A stretch of 33,436 nt of DNA from Longimicrobiaceae bacterium (GTDB taxonomy: Bacteria > Gemmatimonadota > Gemmatimonadetes > Longimicrobiales > Longimicrobiaceae), in the NCBI GenBank assembly GCA_035936415.1, contig DASYWD010000051.1, positions 1 through 33,436 on the forward strand. Reading direction: 5' to 3'. This document shows, piece after piece, positions 1-6,594 of this stretch (positions are counted from its first letter, which is position 1; each line of letters begins with the position of its first letter). A program made the position numbers and the translations under genes. The notes below the pieces were generated by a model. The model did no database searches. It had not been told where the DNA came from and saw nothing but the letters and a program-made list of their open reading frames with translations.

Positions 1-1
1 C

Positions 2-1678
2 GCGCAGGGGATGGCCGCGGGGGCGGGGGTGCCGCTCGCGGCGGAGGACGGGAGGGTCTTCGGCGCGCTCGGCGTGCTGGACTCGCTGCCACGGAGCTGG
101 AGCGCGGACGAGCTCGCCACCCTGGCGGAGCTGGCGGCCGCCGCGGCGCGCGAGGTGGAGTGGCGCTGCAGGGAGGTGCGGATGCGCGAGGTGCAGCACG
201 AACTGCGGCTGCAGCGCGCGCAGCTCGACGAGCTGTTCGAGGCCGCGCCCGAGGGGATCGCCCTGCTCGACGTGGAGGAGCGGGTGGTGCGCGCCAACGG
301 CGAGTTCCTGCGGATGTTCGGGTACCGGCCCGAGGAGGTCGCCGGGGTGTTCGTCAACGACCTGATCGTCCCCCCGGAGCTGCTGGAGGAGGCCGAGCGG
401 GTCACCCGCGCCGTGACCGCCGGGCGCCCCGTGAGCCTGGACACCGTCCGCCGCCGGCGCGACGGGACCCGGCTGGACGTCTCCATCCTGGGGAAGCCGG
501 TGCACCTGGACGGCAGCCCGGTGGCCATCTACCTGGTGTACCGCGACATCACCGAGCACCGGCACGCGCTGCGGGAGCTGCGCGCGGGCGAGGAGCGGTT
601 CCGCCAGCTCGCGGAGAACCTGCGCGACGTGTTCTACCTGAACACCGCGGACCGGAGCGAGGTCCTGTACGTGAGCCCCGCCTACGACCGCGTCTGGGGC
701 CGCTCGCGCGAGGATCTGTACCGGGAGCCGCGCGCCTGGCTGCGCGCCGTGCACCCGGACGACCTGGAGCGGGTCGTTCGCGCCACGGACGGGCCTCCCG
801 GGCGCGAGTACGAGCTGGAGTACCGGATCGTCCGCCCCGACGGCGAGGTCCGCTGGATCCGCGAGCGCACGATCCCCATCCGCGACGAGGAGGGGAACGT
901 GTACCGCGACGCCGGGATCGCCGAGGACGTGACGGCCCGCCGCCGGGCGGAGGAGGACCGCGCCGACGCCATCGCGGCGCGGAACCGCTTCTTCGCCATG
1001 GTGAGCCACGAGCTGCGCACCCCCATCAGCGCGGTGATGCTGTACAACGACCTCCTCCTCTCCGGCGCCTACGGACCGCTGGCGGAGGCGCAGGCGGACG
1101 GGATCCACCGCTCGCAGTCCGCCGCGGCGGCGCTCCTGGAGCTGGTCAACGAAGTGCTCGACCTCGCCAGGCTGGAGGCGGGGAAGATGGAGGCGCGCGC
1201 CGAGGAGTTCCGCGTGGCGGAGCTCCTGCGCGAGGTCGCCGACGCCGTCCGCCCCCTCGCGGACGAGAACGGGTGCGCGCTCCTCGTGGAGGTGGAGGAT
1301 GCCCCGGAGACCCTGGCGACCGACCCCCGCCGCCTCCGGCAGATCCTGCTCAACCTGCTCTCCAACGCGGTGAAGTACGGCGGCGCGCGCCCGGTGCGGG
1401 TGGCCTGCCGCCGCTCGCCGGAGCGCGGCGTGCTGCTGGAGGTCACCGACCAGGGGCCGGGGATCCCGCCGGCGGAGCGGGAGCGGATCTTCGAGGAGTT
1501 CGTGCGGGTCGGCGACGGGAGCCAGCCGGGGACGGGGCTCGGGCTCACCATCGCGCGGCGGCTGGCCGAGCTGCTGGGAGGGTGGGTGGAGGTCGATTCC
1601 GTGGTGGGGGAGGGGAGCACCTTCCGGCTGGTGCTCCCCGAGCGGGGCTCCTCCCCCGGAACCGTCTCCTACGGCTGA
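2..1678 (+). CDS. GAF-PAS-PAS sensor histidine kinase, 5' truncated by window edge
   Basis: A sensor kinase that would autophosphorylate on His and pass the phosphate to an unseen response regulator. The frame is open to base 2. The ATG at 11 is probably internal, because the first ~55 residues read as the C-terminal half of a GAF domain (GVPL..GRVFGALGVLD..). Numbering from that ATG, PAS1 lies at ~70-185 and PAS2 with its PAC segment at ~195-315. The HisKA box SHELRTP carries the phospho-acceptor H333. The ATPase domain shows an N-box (LLSNAVKYGG), a G1 box (DQGPGIP) and a G2 box (GTGLGL) near the C-terminus. No membrane segment is seen in the visible part, so it looks cytosolic. Its 3' end overlaps the convergent propeller gene by 10 bp. 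The family is clear; the signal and partner are unknown. Confidence 0.93.
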   Translation, partial: AQGMAAGAGVPLAAEDGRVFGALGVLDSLPRSWSADELATLAELAAAAAREVEWRCREVRMREVQHELRLQRAQLDELFEAAPEGIALLDVEERVVRANGEFLRMFGYRPEEVAGVFVNDLIVPPELLEEAERVTRAVTAGRPVSLDTVRRRRDGTRLDVSILGKPVHLDGSPVAIYLVYRDITEHRHALRELRAGEERFRQLAENLRDVFYLNTADRSEVLYVSPAYDRVWGRSREDLYREPRAWLRAVHPDDLERVVRATDGPPGREYELEYRIVRPDGEVRWIRERTIPIRDEEGNVYRDAGIAEDVTARRRAEEDRADAIAARNRFFAMVSHELRTPISAVMLYNDLLLSGAYGPLAEAQADGIHRSQSAAAALLELVNEVLDLARLEAGKMEARAEEFRVAELLREVADAVRPLADENGCALLVEVEDAPETLATDPRRLRQILLNLLSNAVKYGGARPVRVACRRSPERGVLLEVTDQGPGIPPAERERIFEEFVRVGDGSQPGTGLGLTIARRLAELLGGWVEVDSVVGEGSTFRLVLPERGSSPGTVSYG

Positions 1679-2781
1679 GCGGCGGAGGCAACCGGGCCGC
1701 GGAGGCCGAGCGCACCGGCCAGCGGGTACGCGACGACGGCGGGCTTGGGATCGTGGCGCACCCCGTAGAGCGTGGCGTTCTCCGGGTCCACCGCGATGGT
1801 CAGGAGGGCCGCGTCCAGGTGCAGCACGCGCACCAGGTGGCCGTCCCAGTCGTACACGTGCACGTACTCCCCGAAGGCGGAGTCCTCCCCGTATCCCTCC
1901 CGCGTTCGCCCCGAGAACAGCGCGTAGACGTACTCGTCCGTGGCGGCGGTGTGCACGTATCCCATCCGCATGTCGTCGCCGCTGCTCATGATGGGGCCGT
2001 GCGCTCCCCGCGCGACGGTGAACCGCGGATCGAAGCCGAAGGGGCCGCGGATCCGCCGCACGAGACTCCCGTCCGGCCGGAGCACGTCGATCAGGTCGGC
2101 GTACTCCATCCCGAGCGCGATCAGGGTACGCGCCCCGTTCGTCGCGGGCGTCGCCAGGTATGCCTCCTGGCGGACCGTCGGGGGGACCCTGTCGCCACCG
2201 GGGGGCAGGTCGCCCACGGTCCCCAGCGGCAGGCCGTCCGTGTCGAACCGCGCCAGGCGGCCGTCCACGAAGAAGCCGGGGCTCACCACGGTGTCGCCGA
2301 TCCACATCGGCCCGGTGAGCGTGCTCCCGGAGGACAGCTTGAGGACCCGGGTGTCCACGCGCGACCCCGGCGCGGCGTGGTGCCGCTCCAGGTCCACGTG
2401 GGTGATGCGGCGGAGGCTCAGGTCGTAGACCCAGAACTCCTCCGGCTTCCCGGGAACGGGGTCGATCGACCAGGCCCCTTTGTACTCGCCCGGCCCCTCT
2501 CCCTGTCTCCCCAGCGATCGCACCAGCGCTCCGTCCGCACTGCGGAGGACGTGCACCGCCGAATCGGCGCCGTCGTCGATGACGGCCAGGTACGGGCCCG
2601 CGACCGCCAGCCCGGTCGGGATCCCCAGGAGGTCGCTCTCGTGGACGACCCGGCCGGCCACCTCCACCGGGGCGAGCCCGGAGTGGTCGAGGCTGGCCGG
2701 GCCGTGCTTCCCCGACGGTGCACCGTCGGAGCAGGCGGCGCTGGCGAGGATCGCGGCGCCGAGGATCAGGGAATGTCTCAT
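1669..2781 (-). CDS. Lipoprotein-like six-bladed beta-propeller protein (TolB-like / BF3494 type)
   Basis: A 370-residue exported protein of unknown function. The N-terminus is a short hydrophobic signal ending in Ala-Ala-Cys17, followed by a Ser/Gly/Pro-rich linker. The lipobox is imperfect because Ser, not Leu, sits at -3, so lipidation is likely but not certain. The body has repeated propeller-like strands, with two signatures typical of the six-bladed propellers common in Bacteroidota: GRQGEGPGEY at 91-100 and YVYALFSGRT at 284-293. The late repeat VYDWDGHLVRVLHLD closes the ring. It lies 81 bp downstream of a small Cys-rich secreted peptide on the same strand and probably shares its transcript. 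No catalytic motif is visible; a binding or scaffold role at the cell surface is inference. Its 3' end overlaps the sensor kinase by 10 bp. Confidence 0.85.
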   Translation of the reverse strand: MRHSLILGAAILASAACSDGAPSGKHGPASLDHSGLAPVEVAGRVVHESDLLGIPTGLAVAGPYLAVIDDGADSAVHVLRSADGALVRSLGRQGEGPGEYKGAWSIDPVPGKPEEFWVYDLSLRRITHVDLERHHAAPGSRVDTRVLKLSSGSTLTGPMWIGDTVVSPGFFVDGRLARFDTDGLPLGTVGDLPPGGDRVPPTVRQEAYLATPATNGARTLIALGMEYADLIDVLRPDGSLVRRIRGPFGFDPRFTVARGAHGPIMSSGDDMRMGYVHTAATDEYVYALFSGRTREGYGEDSAFGEYVHVYDWDGHLVRVLHLDAALLTIAVDPENATLYGVRHDPKPAVVAYPLAGALGLRGPVASAAQP

Positions 2782-2862
2782 CTCGTCGTACGGAGGGGTG
2801 TCGCGGGAGTGCAGGGTCCGAGGGAAGATCGCCAGGCCACCAGAGCGGACGAGAACCTCAGG

Positions 2863-3096
2863 TCAGCACGGGCCGGACGACTTGTAGTAGTAGCCCTTGT
2901 GGTCGCCCGCGCCCGCGTTGCAGATCGCGGTCTTGCTCAGGCAGCAGGTCCCGGCCGCGACGGGCTCGAGCTCCGTGCCGCACGCCTCGTTCGTGGTGAC
3001 CCCCGCGTCGCCGGAAAGGGCGACGGGAGCGACCACGAGGATCGCGGCGAGTGGGAGGATGCGGGCGAGGAAACGCTTGTTTACAGAAACTCGCAT
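2863..3096 (-). CDS. Small secreted Cys-rich peptide (77 aa)
   Basis: I do not recognise a named family. Residues 1-28 form a basic then hydrophobic signal sequence with a likely cleavage near Ala-Leu-Ser-Gly (26-29). The mature part of about 48 residues holds five cysteines (C39, C51, C52, C59, C77), including a CC pair and a Cys as the last residue, plus a YYYK run at 69-72. A GGAG ribosome site lies 5 nt before the ATG. A TTGACG-N17-TATCTT promoter lies about 180 bp upstream on the same strand. The downstream neighbour is the six-bladed propeller. Short secreted Cys-rich peptides encoded just before such propellers are known as NVEALA proteins in Bacteroidota. The NVEALA motif itself is absent here, so kinship is only suggested by size, export, Cys content and context. 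Confidence 0.72.
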   Translation of the reverse strand: MRVSVNKRFLARILPLAAILVVAPVALSGDAGVTTNEACGTELEPVAAGTCCLSKTAICNAGAGDHKGYYYKSSGPC

Positions 3097-3412
3097 GTGT
3101 GCTCCGGAAGGACGGAAGAGTGGGTGAAGCGGGAGATCCCGCGGTGGTCCGGCGCGGGCACGATCCCGTGCCGGGCCGGTCCGGGTGGACAGCGGAAAGC
3201 GGACTGGTCTGGCGAACTGCGGTGGACGTGCGATCCGAGGCCGACGTCCGGCTCTGGTGGGAGTGGCGGGAAAAGATATCGCTCCGCACGATAGTCGTCA
3301 AGTATGCGCTCACGGCGCGGCTATCCACGGCCCGAACCCCCACCCCTCCTTCCGGGTACAGGAGGCGCACGCTGGCTTCGCCTTTTTTCATTCGTACCCG
3401 CGGTCCCGCCGG
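3097..3412. other. Divergent intergenic region between peptide/propeller and mutS2
   Basis: This 316-bp stretch holds the minus-strand promoter at 3273-3301 and the long leader of the Cys-rich peptide. The leader includes a perfect 6-bp hairpin (GGCACG, 4-nt loop, CGTGCC) near 3155-3172. I found no convincing + strand promoter for mutS2, and no small ORF I would defend. The mutS2 frame stays open upstream to 3185 but reads as unlike-family sequence. Confidence 0.5.
3273..3301 (-). promoter_or_regulatory. Sigma-70-type promoter for the Cys-rich peptide/propeller pair
   Basis: On the minus strand, -35 TTGACG (3296-3301) and -10 TATCTT (3273-3278) are separated by exactly 17 bp. The same hexamers and spacing occur at rex in this window. 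The predicted start near 3266 leaves a leader of about 170 nt before the peptide ATG at 3096, which is long for this compact genome. Confidence 0.72.
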
Positions 3413-5806
3413 ATGAACTCGCACGCCCTGAACGTCCTCGAATACGGGGAAGCCCTGGACGTCGTCGCGCGCCACGCTTCCTCCGCGCTGGGGGCGGAAG
3501 CGGTGCGCGCGCTGGACCCCTCCGACGATGCCGGGTGGATTGCGGGCGAGCTGGCCACGGTGGGGGAGATGATGCGCTTCCTCGGCCGCGACGAGGGGTG
3601 GGCGGTCCCGGCGGTCCCGGACGTGCGCGAGCCGCTGAAGCGGCTGCGCATCGAGGGGAGCGTCCTGGACGGGCGCATGCTCCGCGACCTGGGGACGCTC
3701 CTCGCCTCGGCGCGGACGGTGAGCCGCTCGGTGCGCCCCGCGGCGGAGGCGTTCCCGACGCTGGGGTGGCTGGCCGAGGGGATGCTCCAGCTCGACAAGG
3801 AAGAGGCGGAGATCGAGCGCGTCCTGGAGGAGAACGGCGAGGTGCGCGACGGGGCCTCTCCCGAGCTGTACCGGCTGCGTCGGGGGATCAAGGGCGCTCG
3901 CTCGCGCATCGTGGAGCGCCTGAACGCGTACGCGGCGTCCCTCCCCCCCCAGTACCAGGTGGCGGACGCCTCGGTGACGGTGCGCGAGGGGCGCTACGTG
4001 ATCCCCGTGCGCCGCGAGGGCCGCGGCGAGGTGGGCGGGATCGTCCACGACGAGTCGGGGACCGGGGCCACGCTCTTCGTGGAGCCGCCCGCCGCGGTGG
4101 AGATGATGAACCACCTCCGCGAGCTGGAGGCGGCGGAGGGCCGCGCGGTGCTGCGCATCCTCCGCGACCTCACGGACCGGCTGCGCCCGCACCAGGCGGG
4201 GCTGCTGGCGTCGCTCGGTGCGCTGGTGCGGCTGGACGCGGTCTTCGCGCGCGCCCGGTACGCCCGCCGGGCGGAAGCGGCCCTCCCCGAGATCCTCCCC
4301 GCGGGGACGGAAGAGTACGTGGTGGTGCGCGGCTTCCACCCCATCCTCCTGGCGCGCGGGGAGAGCGTCGTCCCCTTCGACCTGCGCATGGACCCGGGGG
4401 AGCGCACCCTCCTCATCTCCGGCCCCAACACCGGCGGCAAGACGGTGCTGCTCAAGGCCGTGGGGCTGATCTCGCTCCTGGCGCAGAGCGGCGTCGTCCC
4501 GCCCGTGGCGGCGGGGACGCGGCTCCCGGTGTTCCGCGACGTGTTCGCGGACATCGGCGACGAGCAGTCCATCGAGGCTTCGCTCTCCACCTTCTCCGCG
4601 CACCTCAAGAACCTGCGCGAGACCCTGGACGGCGCCGACTGGGAGTCGCTGGTGCTCACCGACGAGATCGGGAGCGGCACCGACCCCGTGGAAGGCGGGG
4701 CGCTCGCCTCCGCGATCCTGGTGGAGCTGACGCGGCGCTCCGCCTTCACGGTCGCCACCACGCACCTGGGGCAGCTCAAGCTCCTGGCGACGGAGGAGCG
4801 CGGGATCGTCAACGCCTCGCTCCAGTTCGACGCGGAGCGGCTGCAGCCCACCTACCGGCTGGTGAAGGGGCTCCCCGGGCGCTCCTACGGCCTCGCCATC
4901 GCGCGGCGGCTGGGCCTCCCCGCGCCGGTGCTGGAGCGCGCCGAGTCCACCCTGCCGCAGGGCGAGCGCGACGTGGCGAAGCTGCTCCTGGACCTGGAGG
5001 CCAAGGAGCAGCGCCTCGCGGCGGACCTGGCGAGCACGGAAGCGCGCCTTCGCGAGACGGAGGCGCTCAGGGAGGAGCTGGAGGAGCGCGTCCGCGAGCT
5101 GGCCCGCCGCGAGAAGGACGCGGAGCGCCGCGCCCGCCAGCAGGCGCGCGACCTCCTGCTCAAGGCGCGCGCGGAGGTCGAGGAAGCCATCCGCGGGGTC
5201 CGCGAGGCCGCGGAGTCGGAGAAGCTGGACGAGGCCGCGCGCGCCGCCCGGCGCCGGGTGGAGGAGGCCGCGTCCCGGCAGAAGGAGCGCACCCCGCGCG
5301 AGGCGAAGCGGGGCGCGAAGAACGGCGACGGCGGCCGCCCTCGCGAGGCGGCGCTGGAGCCTGGCGTGCGGGTGCGCATCGAGTCGCTGGGGCGCACCGG
5401 GACCGTCGTGGAGCTGCGCGACGGGAAGGCGATGGTGGAAGCCGGGTCGCTGCGCATGCTCCTCCCGCGCGACGACCTGTCCGTGCTCCCGGCGGGGGAC
5501 CAGGAGCAGAAGCCGCGGCAGGGAGCCGGGTGGGGCGGCGGGTACGCCTCGACGGCGGCCGACGCGCGCCCGGAGGTGGACCTGCGCGGCCTGCGCGTGG
5601 ACGAGCTCGAGATGCGCCTGGGGAAGGCGCTGGACGACGCGATCCTGGCGGGGCTCCCCACCTTCCGCATCATCCACGGCAAGGGGATGGGGGTGCTGCG
5701 GGAGCGCGTGCAGGAGCTGCTGAAGCACGACCGCCGCGTGGTGGTCTACCGGCCGGGCGAGCTGTTCGAGGGAGGCACGGGGGTGACGGTGGTGGAGTTC
5801 GCGTAG
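3413..5806 (+). CDS. mutS2: Endonuclease MutS2
   Basis: A MutS-family ATPase with a C-terminal Smr nuclease. MutS2 limits recombination and, in Firmicutes, rescues collided ribosomes. The product is 797 aa, the usual size. The Walker A GPNTGGKT lies at 337-344. The Walker B and signature region DEIGSGTDPVEGGALA follows at about 420-435. A long charged coiled coil spans ~510-640. The Smr domain carries DLRG (723-726) and HGKGMG (755-760); Met replaces the Thr of the common HGKGTG form. There is no mismatch-recognition domain, as expected for MutS2 rather than MutS1. The frame opens at 3185, but the ATG at 3413 is chosen because MNSHALNVLEYG matches the usual MutS2 N-terminus. The 86-bp gap downstream holds the separate mazEF promoter. 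Confidence 0.97.
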   Translation: MNSHALNVLEYGEALDVVARHASSALGAEAVRALDPSDDAGWIAGELATVGEMMRFLGRDEGWAVPAVPDVREPLKRLRIEGSVLDGRMLRDLGTLLASARTVSRSVRPAAEAFPTLGWLAEGMLQLDKEEAEIERVLEENGEVRDGASPELYRLRRGIKGARSRIVERLNAYAASLPPQYQVADASVTVREGRYVIPVRREGRGEVGGIVHDESGTGATLFVEPPAAVEMMNHLRELEAAEGRAVLRILRDLTDRLRPHQAGLLASLGALVRLDAVFARARYARRAEAALPEILPAGTEEYVVVRGFHPILLARGESVVPFDLRMDPGERTLLISGPNTGGKTVLLKAVGLISLLAQSGVVPPVAAGTRLPVFRDVFADIGDEQSIEASLSTFSAHLKNLRETLDGADWESLVLTDEIGSGTDPVEGGALASAILVELTRRSAFTVATTHLGQLKLLATEERGIVNASLQFDAERLQPTYRLVKGLPGRSYGLAIARRLGLPAPVLERAESTLPQGERDVAKLLLDLEAKEQRLAADLASTEARLRETEALREELEERVRELARREKDAERRARQQARDLLLKARAEVEEAIRGVREAAESEKLDEAARAARRRVEEAASRQKERTPREAKRGAKNGDGGRPREAALEPGVRVRIESLGRTGTVVELRDGKAMVEAGSLRMLLPRDDLSVLPAGDQEQKPRQGAGWGGGYASTAADARPEVDLRGLRVDELEMRLGKALDDAILAGLPTFRIIHGKGMGVLRERVQELLKHDRRVVVYRPGELFEGGTGVTVVEFA

Positions 5807-5833
5807 GACAGTGACCGGGGCTCCCCGGGTGCG

Positions 5834-5862
5834 TTGTCTCTCACCGGTCCAGAACGTATCTT
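5834..5862 (+). promoter_or_regulatory. mazEF promoter
   Basis: -35 TTGTCT (5834-5839), 17-bp spacer, -10 TATCTT (5857-5862). The start site would fall near 5869, giving a short leader that still contains the GGAGG ribosome site at 5883-5887. The -10 lies inside the inverted repeat described separately. Confidence 0.65.
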
Positions 5863-5874
5863 CAATGTAGATAC
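5856..5874. promoter_or_regulatory. Inverted-repeat operator, probably for MazE/MazEF autorepression
   Basis: A perfect 6-bp inverted repeat, GTATCT-N7-AGATAC, covers the -10 and start site of the mazEF promoter. MazE-type antitoxins bind such palindromes through their AbrB-like N-terminus and repress their own operon, more tightly with MazF bound. The site and its position are seen; binding is inferred. Confidence 0.6.
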
Positions 5875-5892
5875 TTCATCGCGGAGGTGTTC

Positions 5893-6135
5893 ATGCGCGC
5901 ACGCGTCCAGAAGTGGGGAAACAGCCTGGCGGTCAGGATCCCCAAGCCACTGGCCCTAGAGACGGCGCTCGACCAGGACTCGGAGGTCGATGTCTCGGTC
6001 GAGGACGGCCGCCTCGTCATCTCCCCGGTAGAAGAGCCGGAGTACACGCTCGAGGAGCTGGTAGCCGGGATCACGGACGAGAACCGGCACCCCGAGATCG
6101 ACACCGGACCCAGCGTCGGGAACGAAGCCTGGTGA
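5893..6135 (+). CDS. mazE: Antitoxin MazE
   Basis: An 80-aa antitoxin that neutralises MazF and should repress its own promoter. Residues 1-45 form an AbrB-type swapped-hairpin DNA-binding domain with the typical KWGNSLAVRIPK start. The acidic C-terminal tail (EEPEYTLEELVAGITDEN...GNEAW) is the toxin-wrapping segment. It resembles E. coli MazE closely along its whole length, including the final Trp. A GTG at 5887 is in frame, but the ATG at 5893 is preferred because GGAGG (5883-5887) sits 5 nt before it. The stop overlaps the mazF start (GTGA), so translation is coupled. Confidence 0.93.
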   Translation: MRARVQKWGNSLAVRIPKPLALETALDQDSEVDVSVEDGRLVISPVEEPEYTLEELVAGITDENRHPEIDTGPSVGNEAW

Positions 6136-6491
6136 GGGAGCCCGGATACGTGCCCGACCGCGGCGACCTCGTCTGGATCAACTTCGATCCGCAAGCCGGG
6201 CATGAACAGGCTGGCCGCAGGCCGGCGCTGGTGCTCTCGCACGCGGTGTACAACGCGCGGTCGGAGCTGGCGCTGTTCTGTCCGATCACCAGCCGCGTGA
6301 AGGGGTACCCGTTCGAGGTGGGACTGCCGGACGGCCTCAAGGTCCAGGGAGTGGTGCTTTCCGACCAGGTGAAGAACCTCGACTGGCGTGCGCGGAAGGC
6401 GGAGTTCGCCGACCGGGCTCCCGACCCGGTGGTCCGAGGTGTACTCCGTAAGCTCGGCGCTCTCGTCCAGCTTCCGAAGCTTCCAGGCTGA
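6132..6491 (+). CDS. mazF: mRNA interferase toxin MazF
   Basis: A ribosome-independent, sequence-specific endoribonuclease of 119 aa. The start is GTG at 6132, overlapping the mazE stop by 4 bp. The N-terminus (GYVPDRGDLVWINFDPQAGHEQAG) then lines up with E. coli MazF RYVPDMGDLIWVDFDPTKGSEQAG; an in-frame GTG at 6150 is a weaker alternative. The catalytic Arg (R29 in E. coli) corresponds to R30 in AGRRPALVLS. The active-site Thr corresponds to T53 in CPITSRVKGYPFE. The QVKNLDWRAR motif is also kept, so the toxin looks intact. The recognition sequence cannot be read from the protein. The module is inserted between mutS2 and dnaG. Confidence 0.95.
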   Translation: MREPGYVPDRGDLVWINFDPQAGHEQAGRRPALVLSHAVYNARSELALFCPITSRVKGYPFEVGLPDGLKVQGVVLSDQVKNLDWRARKAEFADRAPDPVVRGVLRKLGALVQLPKLPG

Positions 6492-6522
6492 CTCCCCCCT
6501 CGCGCCCGCTCGCGGGGTCCGC

Positions 6523-6539
6523 TATCTTCGGTTTATCTT
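6523..6539 (+). promoter_or_regulatory. Possible dnaG promoter: duplicated TATCTT -10 elements
   Basis: Two TATCTT hexamers (6523-6528 and 6534-6539) lie in an imperfect direct repeat of TATCTTCGGT, 55-70 bp before dnaG. No good -35 is found at 16-18 bp from either, so the promoter call is tentative. The hexamer is the same as at rex, arcA and mazE. Confidence 0.4.
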
Positions 6540-6594
6540 CGGTATCCGTTCGGTGCTGGTAGGCCTCTCTCCGAATCGCCGGAGCAACCCGTAG

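Noticed and set aside
3185-3412. 76-residue N-terminal extension of MutS2
   Set aside because: The extra residues do not resemble MutS2 and lie over the divergent promoter region; the ATG at 3413 gives the usual start and length.
2858-5728. Minus-strand open frame of 956 codons opposite mutS2
   Set aside because: Arg/Leu/His-rich composition with no domain. It mirrors the GC-rich third-position bias of mutS2, whose motifs are all intact on the + strand.
5811-5830. CCGGGG/CCCCGG stem as a mutS2 terminator
   Set aside because: Six-bp stem with a 2-nt loop and no T tract; too weak.
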